This document shows, in pieces, positions 30,401-42,940 of a stretch of 64,000 bases of DNA. The DNA comes from Lineus longissimus (Eukaryota; Nemertea; Pilidiophora; Heteronemertea; Lineidae), in assembly GCF_910592395.1 (NCBI RefSeq), contig NC_088314.1:310001-374000 (forward strand). The letters run 5' to 3'. A program made the position numbers and the translations under genes. The notes under the pieces are model-generated. The model searched no databases. It saw only the letters and a program-made list of their open reading frames with translations, and had not been told where the DNA came from. How positions within the stretch are numbered: the stretch's first letter is position 1; every line of letters begins with the position of its first letter.

Positions 30401-33400
30401 AAACCACATCACAACCAATCTGCACCAGGCTTATTATTTTTTAATCAAATCATTGAAAATTCCCCTCCAGTTCTATTCTGCTTCTTCTACCATTGCTCAT
30501 GGGACTGGTAACTGGTCTGACGGGCTCGCTTGCACTGTCAACAACATGGTTGGCAGGAAACGCATAAACATCGCCTTGGTGATAATGAATGTCAGTTGAT
30601 GAAGGATACCCCACACATGCCATGTATTTACAGTACTGGAGTAATCAATGTCCACTCCTAACCCTTTGGCGTCGCGTGCCTTTCTTTGCCAAGTTTCAAA
30701 AACTGTTTGGTCCAGTCTCTTCACACGATCCGATCCAAAGGAGTGGATCCAAGGGTGTGTCAAGTGGGTCTTCCATTGTCTTCTTTCCATCTGTCTCAGG
30801 GGGGTTTGGTTTGACCTATTTGCGGAAAGGAACATTCATGGCCTGATTTCAATTCTTTATTTTTTCTGATTGAGACTGTGAGAGGGAGCATTGATTTGGC
30901 ATGTTTAGTGACAACACTCATGGTCAGTATGCCTGCCGTGGGAAGAAAACACCATGCTCATAATATTGTGAGCTTGCATTGGTTTCCTTCTTGACATCAG
31001 CAAAATATTATTGTCTGAATAGTGGCATGATCTTGTTCATTGTATGATTGTTACTGCCAGCCTAGGAATGGTATGGCCTATACCCATTGAATCTTACCTT
31101 ATCGATTTGGTATATTTAGCACAGGGCACTATGCTAGTGCTGTGGTCCTAATCTAATACTCTGTTGTGTCTCATTGAAGTCGCCATTCAGTTATATCTTG
31201 ATAGAGCTGTTCCCTCAATTCATCGTTTCAGAAAAATGACTTTCCTAATTTCCTTGGTGGGGAAGAAAGAGAGAACACTTTACATATTGCAATCACCCAT
31301 CTCGTGGAAGATGCACCCAAAAGTAGAAAGGCAAAGAAAAGTGACTCAGATGATTTAGAACGCTCTTCTTTTTTACCGACTCAACTTGACTCGTATGGGA
31401 AGTCGGACAGTGCAATATCCTCCTCTAATCTCGTGACCCCTCGTGCCGGAGGCTCGTCACCAAACTTACCTCGGAAATCGAGTAGGACCTCACCTCGCTT
31501 GCCACGACGATGTAGTAGTAGTACTCAACAAAGTGCAACTGACGCGCAGAAACTAAAACGCAGTGGTAGTTGGGATGAAGACCAGTTCTTGCGGTCTTTT
31601 GATGATGATTTGAATCTTGAGAGTATTCAGTCTCCTCGATTAGCAAACTCTGCTCCGCATCATGCCTTACGCCCGCCTGATCGACTTGTTGTGCGGAGCA
31701 ATGGAATGCTTTGTACTCCGCCGTCCCGTACCCATAAACGGACCGGCTCTGAAATCTCAGATACAAGCTCCTCCGGGGGTTCAAGTGAACTCAAAGGTCT
31801 GAATCTACGCAAGTCCAGCTCAGTCTCAGAGGATGGCGCGGGCACCCCACGTCCTCTGCCGAGTCCGTCTTTTCAGCGGAAAATGCCACTCCCCACTGCT
31901 GCTAGTGTACCGAATGATTTAGTGCTGTTGGGTGAAAAAAAGGGGAAACAGAAAAAAGGAAAAGACAAATCCAAGACAAAGAGAGAAGATGAATTTATTG
32001 CTGAAGTCAGGTGCGTATATTGTGACAACTATGGCAGAAAGAAGGTGTTTACTGTTACAAATATCACTGAGTCAGCACAGGCTTGAAGGATTATTATATG
32101 ATTGTCTAATATGCTTCCTAAGGCAGTGGGTTCACTTGCACCTGTTGGATCTGGCTATTCAAACCGTTGTGTGACGGGAGAAGCATTTATCTTCTTTTCT
32201 GTATGATTCTCTCTTTTTTCAGTGAGGAAACAAAACATGATATAGACATAGTCGTGACGTCGATGGAGCCCGAATATCCTGGAATGAGGAAATGTACCTC
32301 TGACATCTATATGATGGCTTATAACTCACCCATCTTGACTTTCATGAAAAATGCCTGGGATAATTATAAAATAGTGAGTTAAAAGTTCACATCTTATTTC
32401 AGAACCTTTTTAAAAGAATAGTACAGTAGTCAGTTGTGTGGAACATGGTGGGGTACTGGGGTGGGGTTAGCAGAAAAAAAGGGCAAAATTCTGAACAATT
32501 TTCAAAGTCAAAATTCTCTTTGCAGCGTGGCACTTTGTTAGAAGATCCAGTTTTTGAGGCAAATCATAACTCAAAGAAGACTCCAGGGTAAGTTAGGGTT
32601 TCCAGTGAAGGGGAAGGAGCTGAGCACACATGGGCCTTGAAATCAAAGATCAGGCCATAAGACACCTTTCTGTTATTGCCCATTTAACCAGCTAATCTAA
32701 CTGACCCATTCCCTTACCCTGTCAAGGCTAATTGAGGCCCTGTCATAAATGCCTTAAGACCATTATCCTTGTTGTCAAGTTCTGGTCTGGTTGTGCAGTT
32801 GCTCTGTATTTCTAATCCACTTCTTTGTGATTGAATAAACCTACGTCACACAGTTATTAATCTTATTTTGTTTACAGCATTGTCAGTTCATGGCTGAACG
32901 TTAATCGAAAAGCAAAATGCTGGTGTTAGTGTGTCATTGTGTAGGTGATGTTGTACCCGTTATGAATGAAAGGTTTGGCAGGCACGTCACTGCATGTTTT
33001 TCAAGATCATAATTGAAAGGAGTTTTTCTTCCTTTCTGTATCAACACTTGTTCGCCTCAAGCTTTAAAAACAATTATTCATGTTCATATTGTGTTCACCT
33101 TCAGCATCAAAAGACGCTCAATGTCCGGGTGAGTCTATAGGTGGCAGCACAGGTGTCATCAGTACCTTTAGTTATTGTAGCTATCTATCGTCCACCTCCG
33201 CATAGTCGGCTGTTATATCAGGACAAGGGCTAGCAAGTTCATTTATCATGCTAACATACATCCCTATGCCGATGTAACATTGATCATATCCTCAGTTTTC
33301 CTGGAGGCAGTGATCTGGGAAGAGCTATCCAGTTGTCCATCGTATGTGATTACGCCTTATGCCATCTCTGCTGGAGATATTACCTGACCATATCCTAGCT

Positions 33401-36400
33401 GAGATAAGTCTGTTCAGATGGTACATGGTTGCCCACCCTTCCATGCCATTGTCCCCCCCCCCCCCCACCCCTGTTGTCCTCACCCTCACTGACTACTGTT
33501 ACTCTGTCCCCTTCCCGAGATGAGACCATCCTTACTAATCACTGTAGAGAAGATAACACATTAAACATGACTCACTCAGTTCTTAACAGTAGACAGAGTC
33601 TCATTCATAGACTCTAAAAGCTTAACTTCACTTAAACTGGTACTGCTCTTGGCTTAGTTTTCATATCGCTTTTGCTTCGATATCTTGTTGTGTGAAAATT
33701 TATCAGTTTACCGTGTGTCTATCAAAGCTCTCAGCGAATTTTGGGACTTTGTTGAGTTTCCTAAAGTATTTGCTTCAGACCAGAAAGGTTGTTATGCGCT
33801 TGGATGCACGCTCTAAATGTCCGCTTCTTTCATTTCAGTTTTTGGAATTTGCTTTGTTTTCAGCATCTTTTTCAGTTTTGCTGATTTGTTCTTTTTAATG
33901 TTTTCATTTGCAGAAAGTTCTTGTATTGTTAAACAAGACACAGAAGGATATTTTCCTATTTAAACTATAGAATTGAGAAAGATTTGAGTTTTCTTGAAAA
34001 GGAACAAAAGTCAGGTTTTGGAATGACACTCAGTCACTGGTCCTTGGAAGAAATAGCATTTTTCTGTTTGATTTCAGTTTCTGTTAACTTTAGTACCGAG
34101 AGTGACCTGGACACCAGCTGCTAGCTTCTTCCTTTGGATGACAGACTAGTGGACTGGACGAGCCTGCTAGGAAGAGGCCAGTGCTCACGCTCTCTTTTCT
34201 ATTTGCAGTGAGAAACTTGATGCGCTGTACGGGCAGCTAAAGCAGGAGATCCTCAGCTTGGGCAACAACATGGAAGAGGTGTTCAGTCTCATCCATGAAC
34301 TCAAGGTCGCATCAGAGAGAAACTTTGCCATCAAGAAACTTTTCTGGAAGGTGTGTTGATGTTCTGCATTCTTCAGTTCCATTTGTGAGTGTGTGAGTTC
34401 AGATCACAGTGGCAGCCGGTGTCACTATTGCTCTGCTTCAGAAGGTGAAAGTCAAATCATTCAGCAATGCTTTGCTAACTATCACCTTACTTCTCAAGTC
34501 CTGCTGAAATGGTTCTAATCCTCTGGAATAAACAGCCAGTGTTACTTTGCTAACTATCACCTTACTTCTCAAGTCCTGCTGAAATGGTTCTAATCCTCGG
34601 GAATAAACAGCCAGTGTTACTTTGCTAACTATCACCTTACTTCTCAAGTCCTGCTGAAATGGTTCTAATCCTATGGAATAAACAGCCAGTGTTACTTTGC
34701 AGAGTCCGGATTTGTTCCATTTCATGGTGCGGCAGCTTCAGCTCTACCTCCCGAGCTCTCCGACAAATATGAGCACAGACGACGGCAAGAACCAACGCGC
34801 TGATGAATTGGAGTAAGTAGTCTTTATAATCAAAAGGTTCAGCCATAAAATGATATGATAGAAAGATTTCTCTCCCAAGTTTCTTTCATCTGATAAACCA
34901 AAGGCCTGATATCTCTCTGCCGGCTTTATTTCGACTTGTACCCATTCTTTTCATACACCTGTTGTTCAGTTTACAGCTAACATGGCAGTATCACAAACAT
35001 GTCAGTACATAAACTTGAAAATGTGTTGAATCAATTTTCATGCTTCTAATGTACATGTTTGATACTCAATTCTTTGATCTTTTTTTCAGATTGGTCAACT
35101 TAATCCTCGAGGCCTTGGGGTTCATGTTCCGTGAGACTGAAAACCTGACCACTCGCTCTGCCGCCCTCAAGCAACAGAAGGGGAAAGTGGTCAATGAACT
35201 TCTCCTCTTGCTGACGTCTACTCCAGAGACGCCCCAACGGCACAAACCAAAGATGTCTCGTGCAGCAGCACTTCTACTGATGACGCCCAACGACCAGCGA
35301 AATGCCATCACTGATTCTGAAGTAAGTTCTCTTTGGTTTTACCGTCAAGGTCGATTCAGTAAGCCAAGTCTTTCCAGATATCTGTAAACATTCAAGATGC
35401 CCGGCATTTCCTTCCGATTGACTTGAACCAAAACTTTCATCTTGTTCCTTGAAACTCTTGTGAGATGAAATCAATCATCAGTTCTCTTGACCATTGATTC
35501 AATGTTGTTGCTTCTCATTCAATGGAGCATTGATTTCAAGTCATGTCATCATTGCTTTCAGTCACAATCCCATGGCTCTTGTTGTGTTTTCCAGCTCAAT
35601 AAACTAGTTGCTGAGTTTACGAACCAGACGACCACCGTCCTCTTTGAACTGATGTTGGTAGCTCAGCAGAACCGTGAGAAGGATGGTATCAACCTTAACC
35701 TGGTAATGAAAACTCTTGAGGAATCACAGTCTACTGTAAGTTGATAAGCAAGCTCAATTGGTTAACCATTCAGCCGGAATTTTATCAATCCAGGTGAATT
35801 CTGAATCAGTCCTGGCATTGCCACAGTCAAGCATTGGCTTTGGGGATTCACCATTTCTTCTCGGCAGCTGTGTTTTGAATGAGATGTGTCACATTGATCA
35901 TAACAATAGCGCTCTCTTTCATTCTAGGAGACGTTTGTCAAGCGCCTCATTGCCATAGCGATGCATTTGTTGTCTCCGTCCACCAAGGTGGAACTTCTGC
36001 CAAAAGAAGCCGTCCTGTTATACCAGCAATTCTCCGTCCTGGCAACACTCACAATGTACAGCGTAACTCTTTGTAAATCAATCAGGGACAACTATTTTGA
36101 AGAATTTAAGTAAGTTCATGTGCAGATGGGCCGGATGTAGTCCGTTAAACTTGGGTACAGTTTTGCTGATTGGGGAAGTAACGCGATTCCTTTAGCCTGT
36201 ACACTGTAAACATTGGTGAATCGGGATTTCACAATTTGATATCCAAAAGTCTGTATCCCCCTCCTATGACAGGGCAGATCAACTTCCCGATAGTTAGGCT
36301 TATCCTCTCGATACAAAGCGAGGCATTGTAACTGAAACGACAACAGCAATCACTCATGATGAGGCAACCCATCTGTCGACTTGTCCTTTCTGGGGATATC

Positions 36401-36644
36401 GTCTTTTGAGGCGGAAATATCTTCTGTCAAAGAGTGAGTAAATAACTCCACGAGTTTCTCTCCTGGTTCCAGATACTACATCCAGGCACCAGTCATCATG
36501 AACAAACTGCCCACCCACTTCCCGATCACGAAGCCAACTCTTGCCGTCATGGAAAAAGTCATCTCGAAAGTTCTACAGAAGGACTTCAAGTTTACTATGG
36601 TGCAGAGAAAGATGTCGTCACAATCTTTGAAATCTGTCAAATAA
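27436..36644 (+). CDS. C12orf56: C12orf56-like protein; first coding exon interrupted by a 1.58-kb element
   Basis: Exons: 27436-27521 joined to 29101-29272 once the insertion is removed, then 31232-32010, 32223-32373, 32526-32587, 33105-33128 (24-nt microexon), 34209-34350, 34703-34812, 35090-35321, 35595-35735, 35928-36109, 36473-36644 (stop TAA). All later junctions are GT-AG and in phase; the total is 750 aa. Landmarks: NSKLETFLKRN, then AYDRIRYHESCIVLSD, FLTENPPKTIRAEAP, KNDFPNFLGGEEREN, a long Ser/Pro/Lys-rich exon with SSPNLPRKSSRTSPRLPRR and a KKGKQKKGKDKSK cluster, then helical segments (EKLDALYGQLKQEILSLGNNMEEVFSLIHEL, LVNLILEALGFMFRETENL). The order matches the poorly characterised vertebrate C12orf56 family as I remember it; molecular function is unknown. 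No signal peptide or membrane segment. Whether the interrupted first exon is expressed is unknown (see findings). Confidence 0.62.
27522..29098. mobile_element. Non-autonomous inverted-repeat DNA element inserted at TA inside a coding exon
   Basis: The left end CCCTCACCGAAAAGCAGTG (from 27522) is mirrored by CACTGCCTTTCGGTGAGGG (to 29098) with one mismatch. TA is present on both outer flanks (27520-27521 and 29099-29100), as expected for a TA target-site duplication. Both subterminal zones (27541-27990 and 28790-29085) are filled with degenerate CAGTCAAAA / CAGTGGT / TTTCAGTCA motifs in mirrored orientation. The core (28000-28690) lacks them and has a direct repeat around 28402-28515. No transposase ORF is visible, so it is non-autonomous. 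Deleting it rejoins GCT|TAT|GAC as an intact reading frame. The family is unknown to me; TA targeting hints at the broad Tc1/mariner-like style. Confidence 0.8.
29273..31231 (+). other. C12orf56-like intron after the split first exon
   Basis: About 2 kb. The donor GTAAGG at 29273 and acceptor TTTCAG before 31232 are clear. No RNA gene or repeat recognised; the - strand ORF around 30497-30835 lacks any domain I know. Confidence 0.5.
33105..33128 (+). CDS. C12orf56: 24-nt microexon, probable cassette
   Basis: CTTCAG acceptor, 24 coding bases (IKRRSMS plus split Gly codons), GTGAGT donor. Both flanking exons are in phase 2, so inclusion or skipping keeps the frame. Its product RRSMS is a basophilic-kinase-like motif (R-R-x-S), so inclusion might add a phosphosite. 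Confidence 0.5.
33450..33475. repeat. Poly-C tract in a C12orf56-like intron
   Basis: A run of about 14 C bases followed by cacccc. Similar poly-C/poly-G runs occur at 24860, 25341, 19363 and 55768. Likely length-polymorphic and prone to assembly error. Confidence 0.8.
34471..34695. repeat. 75-bp minisatellite abutting a splice acceptor
   Basis: Three copies with period 75 (starts 34471, 34546, 34621); the fourth start at 34696 is the true acceptor TTTGCAG|AGTCC of the exon at 34703. In the three repeat copies the same position reads tttgcTAAC, so AG is absent and splicing is not offered. The array is frame-preserving (25 codons), which explains a repetitive - strand ORF. Confidence 0.9.
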
Positions 36645-36645
36645 A
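36640..36645 (+). terminator. AATAAA overlapping the stop codon of the C12orf56-like gene
   Basis: The stop TAA (36642-36644) is embedded in AAATAAAT. A second AATAAA at 37026-37031 and a third at about 37932 are more ordinary poly(A) candidates. Which one is used cannot be told from sequence. Confidence 0.35.
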
Positions 36646-38810
36646 TTAGGAAAACAAAACAACAAGTGAACTGTTGGATAAGAATAGTCTTTCGATGTGA
36701 AATTCATGATTGTTGTAATCTGCATCATATTAGATTTTATTCATTATTTTTGAGATTATGCTACTTTATTTGTGATTCTCATCTGTGATATGTTCAGTAG
36801 TATTTTGCAGTTTGTGATCCTTATTTCACATGGCCGGGAAGAGCTAGAGGTATTTTGACCGTTTGTTGTATACACAAGACAGTTAAAAACCTTGTCATGA
36901 TCTTGTTCTAAGATGAAGCTGATGTTTGATGTTCGATGTCTTGTATTCTCATCAAAGACAAATTATCTTCAATTGCTGATGTTTCCAATGAATACCGGTA
37001 AAGAGTTGTCCAGGTTGACCACTAAAATAAATCACCTCAAAATGATATTTTTTCAATCTCTGAGAGAGATATGTTAGATTTATTCAATGTTCTAAGAACA
37101 TCGAGATGTTATGTTTGTTGGTAGTATGTCTGTACTTTCCTGTGGTATTTCACTGACATGTTGCATACATAACCAAACGTTTGCAATGCTAAGCTATGGC
37201 TTTGACGTTAGGTATTAGAAGTTATACCTACAAATTGGTATTGTTTATTTCTGTGTTTGATACTCTAAATGTTCTCTTGTAAATAGATAAAATTCAGATC
37301 ATTCCATTGTTGTGGAAGTCAAGGAGTAGAGTGTTGGTTAAGTATGACATTGCTTATCCTGGTAGTGGAAGGCCTTCATAAGCTAAGAGAATGCACATTA
37401 ATTAAACGCTGGCAGCTTGTGACATTTCTCTGAAGATTTCTCCATCCAAATCCCATACTCCCTGACTGATCTCAACTCCGTCAAACTCCACCAGATTCTT
37501 CTCATGTTTTGTAATGCACTTTTTGCCAGCTTTTCTACGAACACTTCATGTCTCGATGAATCTATTTTTTTTCTTTTGTGATAGCTCTGATGAATGTGTA
37601 GATATTTTGCTAGATGACTATGAGACATGATATGAGCATTACTCTGAGGACTACAGGTACATGTTCCTGTGGATTCTTTTAAGATGAGCGACTCTCATGG
37701 TGAATGACAAGGCTGATTGTCAGCTGTGATTGGGAAGTCAACAGAGGCGGACTCCATAACTCCATGAAGTTCTACTGTTTCACCGCAAGAGGTGTTTGTC
37801 TTGTTAGAGGCTAATTGGTCAGTTTAATCAGAAGCCTAGTTTTCTGACCATATTGATCATACTTTAGATGCACCTATTCTTGTCTGCATTGTCTGTGATA
37901 TTTGGTCAGTCTTTCTGCCATAAGATCATGCAATAAAGTTCTTAGCTCTAGACCTTGCCTTCTTGTACTTTTCTCTAATATCTTTCTGGTATCTCAAAAA
38001 ACGGAGATTTCACATCCATGCTACACTTTTGAACATCCAAGCCCAGACAGTTCTCACCGAGGACAGTTGTTTGCCTGGCTGTCTCACATAACAGAAGTAA
38101 ACCTCCAGACTGTTGTCCCATTCAGACAAGACTCGTCTCAATTACTGCGAGGACAGAGGATGTATCTCCTCCAAAGTAACTTCTGAGAGAAGACAACTCT
38201 CTAAGGCACTGCCAATTCTATCACGAGGAGAGTATACGCCTTGCCCTTAAGCCAACAGCTTGTGTCGGAGAGAATGGCACTAGCCTGAGATAGTTATCAT
38301 TGATTGGAGATCAGATACAATTGATTGGAAGTTTCTGTGTGCACAACGGCCCAGGACAACACGTCCTGCAATACAACCAAATAGACCTCTGTGAGGCTTA
38401 CTTGGAAGTCGTGTGCGAGTGTGGTTCTGCCGTTGCAGATCTGGCTCGGTACAGTTACAATCCACATCATAATATATGAGACCTCCAATACTGTTGTATA
38501 TCCAGCTATCATGAAGGGATTGAACTGAAGGAATGCAATCGTCTTGAGGTGAGATTCAGTGATTCAATCTTCCCATGGGTGATAAGGAACTTGAGCAAGA
38601 GACAATGTTCACATCAAAGCTATATATTTCACCAACAAAAGGTTACAAAGTCAAATGTTTACATGCTAGCTTCATGGTCAGTGTCCCCTCTTGTCCCAAA
38701 CTGTTAATCTATTCCCCTTTGTATAGTATCTAAACCACATGTCTCTTTACATGCTTTGCGATACTATCAATCCAAGGACAGCCTTGATAGCAATTCCATA
38801 GAATCCAGTC
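36645..38810. other. Convergent 3' region between the C12orf56-like gene (+) and the THAP/ZAD gene (-)
   Basis: AT-rich with several AATAAA signals on the + strand; probably two facing 3'UTRs. No gene seen. Confidence 0.5.
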
Positions 38811-41800
38811 TTATCCAACATATGATAGTGATGGGAGTTCACCGATGCCCAGAACGTCGTCAGAATCAATGACATCTTGCTTCAAGTTGGTGACAGTGGC
38901 ACCAGATGTTGATGGAGTCACCGAAGCATGATGCTTGCCCGTGGTGAGTTGTTGCAAGCTTTCAAGGACAGGACGGCCTTGCCCTAGCCATGGATTGGCA
39001 CACAAAACATCTCTTTCAGCCCTGAAGAAAAGATGGTATCTACATCATTCATTATGTGCGAATTGAACAGATTTTGCAAACAAAAGTAGCTAACATTTGG
39101 CTTCGTCCAGAATTTGTCATTTATGTATTTCACCTCGGCAATCGCCGCATCTCTTTACCAAAGACAGCATTTCTAAGTCTTTCTCCGACAGTTGCAACAG
39201 ATAACCCACTACATGGCTATACCATGTACACATCGGAAGCAAGAGCACTTACGATGAAGCAGACGTTTCCTGATGAGCATCGGTAGCATTCCCCAACACC
39301 AACTTCTCACTTGTCAGACTGGCGTACCTGAAACAGAGGAAGAACCGAGCATCAACAAACTGGATTACAACATGTCACATATTTCCCTCCTGAAACACAG
39401 ATGCTCATACACCAAGAAGTGCCCTCTTCTCTTTCTCGTCATAATCATCTTGCCCTCTGGCCTTTTAAACTGCAAACCCTGACCAGTCAAATAAATTATC
39501 AACATTATATTTTATCTCCGAGTGTGTAGGTTGACTAAGAACATGCACCTCGTCAATAAAAAGCTGTTTTAAAACACGATAATAAAGGTCAACAGTGTTT
39601 ACCTTTGTTCTGTGAGCGTGAGTAAACCTCTCTGCTCATCTGTAAGACTGTCAGATGCTCGCTCTGCCGTCACAACGTATTCAGGGTTTTTCCGTTTTCT
39701 TGACTTCTTCGTTGTTTCGATCTCTCGATGCGAAGGTAAATTGTTTTTACACTTTTCCTTTAAATCTCCAATTGCCAAGTTGCATGCCAACACCCGTGCT
39801 TCACAACCGTAGCAAATACAATTGGCTCCATCTTCCAGAAGATAAATACCACAATACTTCAACAGGAAGCGGCTGATCTTGGTATCCTGGCTATGAACAG
39901 ATCGATACCTTTGTCCCTTTACTGGCTTCAAACCACAAACTGTGCACTGTCCCTGATTCAAACGTCGAACCTCATTTCCCCCTTCTTCACCAGTCCCACG
40001 CTCCACTGTAACAGCACAAAGATTGCCCTTCTGCAGACCATCACTCGCAGGAATACTTTTTGTCTGGTACGTCTGTACGCCGACACTTGACACAGGCCCG
40101 CGTGGAACTTGAACCAACACAACTTCTCTGCTTGGCCTTTTCTCGGTTGGCATTCCTGAATCATCCGCTTGGATATGTGGGTTCAGCGTATCTGAATCAG
40201 AATCTGTCACCGACATTGAATACCCACGCTCTCTTGAACGATCAATGTGACACTCTTGCGAGGATAACTTAATGGTCTTTTCTAATGCATTAGTAGCGAC
40301 CATAGCACTCATCAAGATGGACTCTGGAACGTCATGATCAATCTCACACATGGTCAATCTGGTCTGTGAACTTCTTCCCAAAGGTACAACTGACGTCTGC
40401 ACACTTTTATTTCGCATCATTTTGGAATCAGGTGGAGGAGGTTTTGTAGTAGCTGTATCGGGGTATAAGGGATCAAGCTTTGTGGGATCAGGCAGAAGTG
40501 GATCCTGAGCAGCTGCTTGAGATATCAGGTTGCGTTTGGTGAACAAACTATTATCGCGAGCAGGGAAAGCAGTCACCATCTTCTTCACCAGGAGGTTTTT
40601 AATCGTCTGAGCACTGCGAAGGTTCTTAAAGAGATACCCTACATCATAACTACAGCGGTCACAAATCACACCCAGAGCATTAATATTGGCTTTCTCTTCC
40701 TCTTTCACAAGACCAGGGAACAACAACAACAACAATTCAGCATTTGTCTCTTTAACCTCTGGCACAGGATTTGTTGATGTCAAGGGCTTTACTGGTATTG
40801 TTGGGTTAGTCCCCTTCTTCTGGAATCCACAAACAAGACACTGCATATTCTTATAAACAGGTGGTACTACTTTTAGTTGTCCTTTAGCTTTCAGGGGTAT
40901 TGGTGCGAGGGGTTTTCCTGGTGGAGCATTCTGTTTGACAGCAGGGGCAGCCGTTATCTGTAGCATTCCTGTGGTGGGGTTGGCAGCAATACAGACTGGG
41001 ACCTTGAGCCCAGACGGTAGCGTTATATGAGGACCATCAGCTACAGCTTGCTGGGAAAGTGTCTCTTCACTTTTCCGATCAACTGACTTAGCAGTTTGCA
41101 CAGCTTTTGCTGAAGGCGCACTTGGCCTATATCCAGCAGGCTTTGGTTTTATTGGAACAAGTTTTGAGCCAGACATCTGGCCTGGAGGATCCTCAGCCTT
41201 TGCAAGACTTCGAACAGCTGTTATCTTCAACCTCTCACTTTTTCTATGAGAAGCTTCATTGTTGCCATCAGCTTTAAGGGGATGCGGGGGAACCGTCTGC
41301 TTCTTTGACTCTTCTCCACCGATAGCCTTTGCTGAATCAGCTTCTGTCTCAGGAACTGATGGCTTGACATCTGTTTCAGGGACTGAAGTGTTTACGTCAA
41401 TCTCAGGAACTGATAACCCAGACTCATCCTTTTCATTCCTGGAATGAAACAACAGATTAACACAGTTAGAACTCACAACAAACAATACCAATACTGTCTA
41501 CCCTTCACCTCAGTACAACTGCCCATTCCAAACCATATTGCCGAAAGCAAGAAGATATCACCACCAGTTTGGTACATGCCAATCGTACACTGTTAAGTCA
41601 TAATATTTCGTTTCAGCTTACTGTGCTGTACAGGAATTGACAGACAATAGTTACCTTAAGAAGTTACTTAATATACCAAGTGGCAGTGATTTCTGGCAGG
41701 CATCTGCATTCAAAAGAGACAGTTCAGCATCACCACCTTCATCTAATGGCTCCTCCTTATCACCGACACACACTTCAGCAACATCTCCTTCAGGAGAGGA

Positions 41801-42115
41801 TCTGCCACTCCCTCTCAAGTTAATAGAAGGGAAGGGGTTTTGTTCTGTGGGCACACCATCAACCAAGTGCTTTGAACACACACATGATGTGTCACCTGGG
41901 TGCCATGTTTTATCACTTTTAAGTTCAGATACTTTGTTTATCCATCTAATCCTAGCCAATGGTTCGGCTGGGAACGGGTAGAGGACAAAAGGAGGATCAC
42001 AGTCACAAGCGTTCGTTCCTTGGTTTACTTGATGCTTCACACAAACAACAGACTGCCAGATTTTCAATGCCTTTTCATCATTGGGGCAGCCTTCTACCTC
42101 ACAGATTGCAGACAT
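38811..42115 (-). CDS. THAP-like zinc protein with two ZAD-like zinc-binding modules
   Basis: Three coding exons: 42115-41655, 41438-39603, 39021-38811 (stop TAA); phase 2 at both introns, 835 aa. Residues 1 to about 95 form a THAP-like domain: C-x4-C near the start, VCVKH, a LYPFPAEPLARIRWINKV core (THAP basic/Trp/AVPTIF-like surface), then SCVCSKHLVDGVPTEQNPFPSINL. This is the variant common in invertebrate uncharacterised THAP proteins. Around residues 352-430 is a CLVCGF...CDRCSYDVGYLFKNLRSAQ module, and around 650-735 a CTVCGL...CICYGCEARVLACNLAIGDLKEKC module. Both look like the C2...C2 zinc-finger-associated (ZAD) fold, a dimerisation module. The middle is Pro/Ser/Thr-rich and disordered. 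A basic KKSRKRK patch near the end may be nuclear localisation. A DNA-binding transcriptional regulator is inferred; not a named gene to me. A CTTTCAG acceptor at 42159 in the leader suggests an upstream noncoding exon. Confidence 0.72.
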
Positions 42116-42940
42116 GGCGTTTCTTTAATCAGTAGAACTTGAGCACGTAGAGACGTACCTGAAAGAGAGGAAGGATACAACATCATTATATCCCAATGAG
42201 GTCCAACAGTACAACTATTCTCAGCGGTCATCCTAAACAGCATCCACCAGGCTTTAGTTTAAGTCGGGTATTATTGAAATGAAGTCATCAAATCAAGTCC
42301 ATAACAACTATAGCATTAGCAACCAGTGGCATTGCATTGGTTTGTTGCTTCTCATCTGTTCTGCTGGTGGTTGGTTGTATCAAAGAAGATGCTTGAGAAT
42401 AAGTCACTTCTGGCACTGCTCAAATATGCACTGACCAGTAATGTGGTAGCATGACCACATGTCAAAATTCACTGCAAGCCAAAAACTACCACTACCATAC
42501 CAGGTTCGGGTAAGGTACCAAACCTGCATCCGACAATCGTGCTCATATTGTAAGTATAGTAAAGTTGCACACGAATCTACAACAAAAGAATTTATATTTC
42601 GGACACCCCGTCGCACCGTTATTTTTCTCTCAATACTCAGATGGAATGCCACGAAATTAAGGATCTATTGCTATCATATCGTCTATTTATTCTGTGTACA
42701 AACTCTCAGCAGATAGAATCGTTAATAAGATTGTAAAATTTCCAATATCATGATATAAACAACCGCGAATCTGCAATGGACGCCAAAACTCGGGATTCCC
42801 AAATCTAAAAATAGCAGCCAATTAAAAACTTCCCAGTTGTCTTCCGGGTGTTTCCAAACATACAGTGATTCGTGGCAGTTTTGTTTCGTTATTTTCGGAG
42901 TGTTCTGAGTTATTAAGCTTGTTGAAACTTGCTACGAACG
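42116..42940. promoter_or_regulatory. Bidirectional promoter region between the THAP/ZAD gene and TMEM43
   Basis: Only about 825 bases separate the two divergent start codons. On the THAP side, 42116-42158 is a 5'UTR piece after a leader-intron acceptor. An ETS-type CTTCCGGGT (42841-42849) lies about 100 bases before the TMEM43 ATG. No TATA box. Expected to drive two broadly expressed genes. Confidence 0.5.

Noticed and set aside
30497-30835. - strand 112-codon ORF in a C12orf56-like intron
   Set aside because: No domain, no start or splice support; overlaps equally long + strand ORFs.
34438-34725. - strand 95-codon ORF with three 25-residue repeats
   Set aside because: Product of the 75-bp intronic array, antisense to the gene; frame stays open only because 75 is divisible by three.
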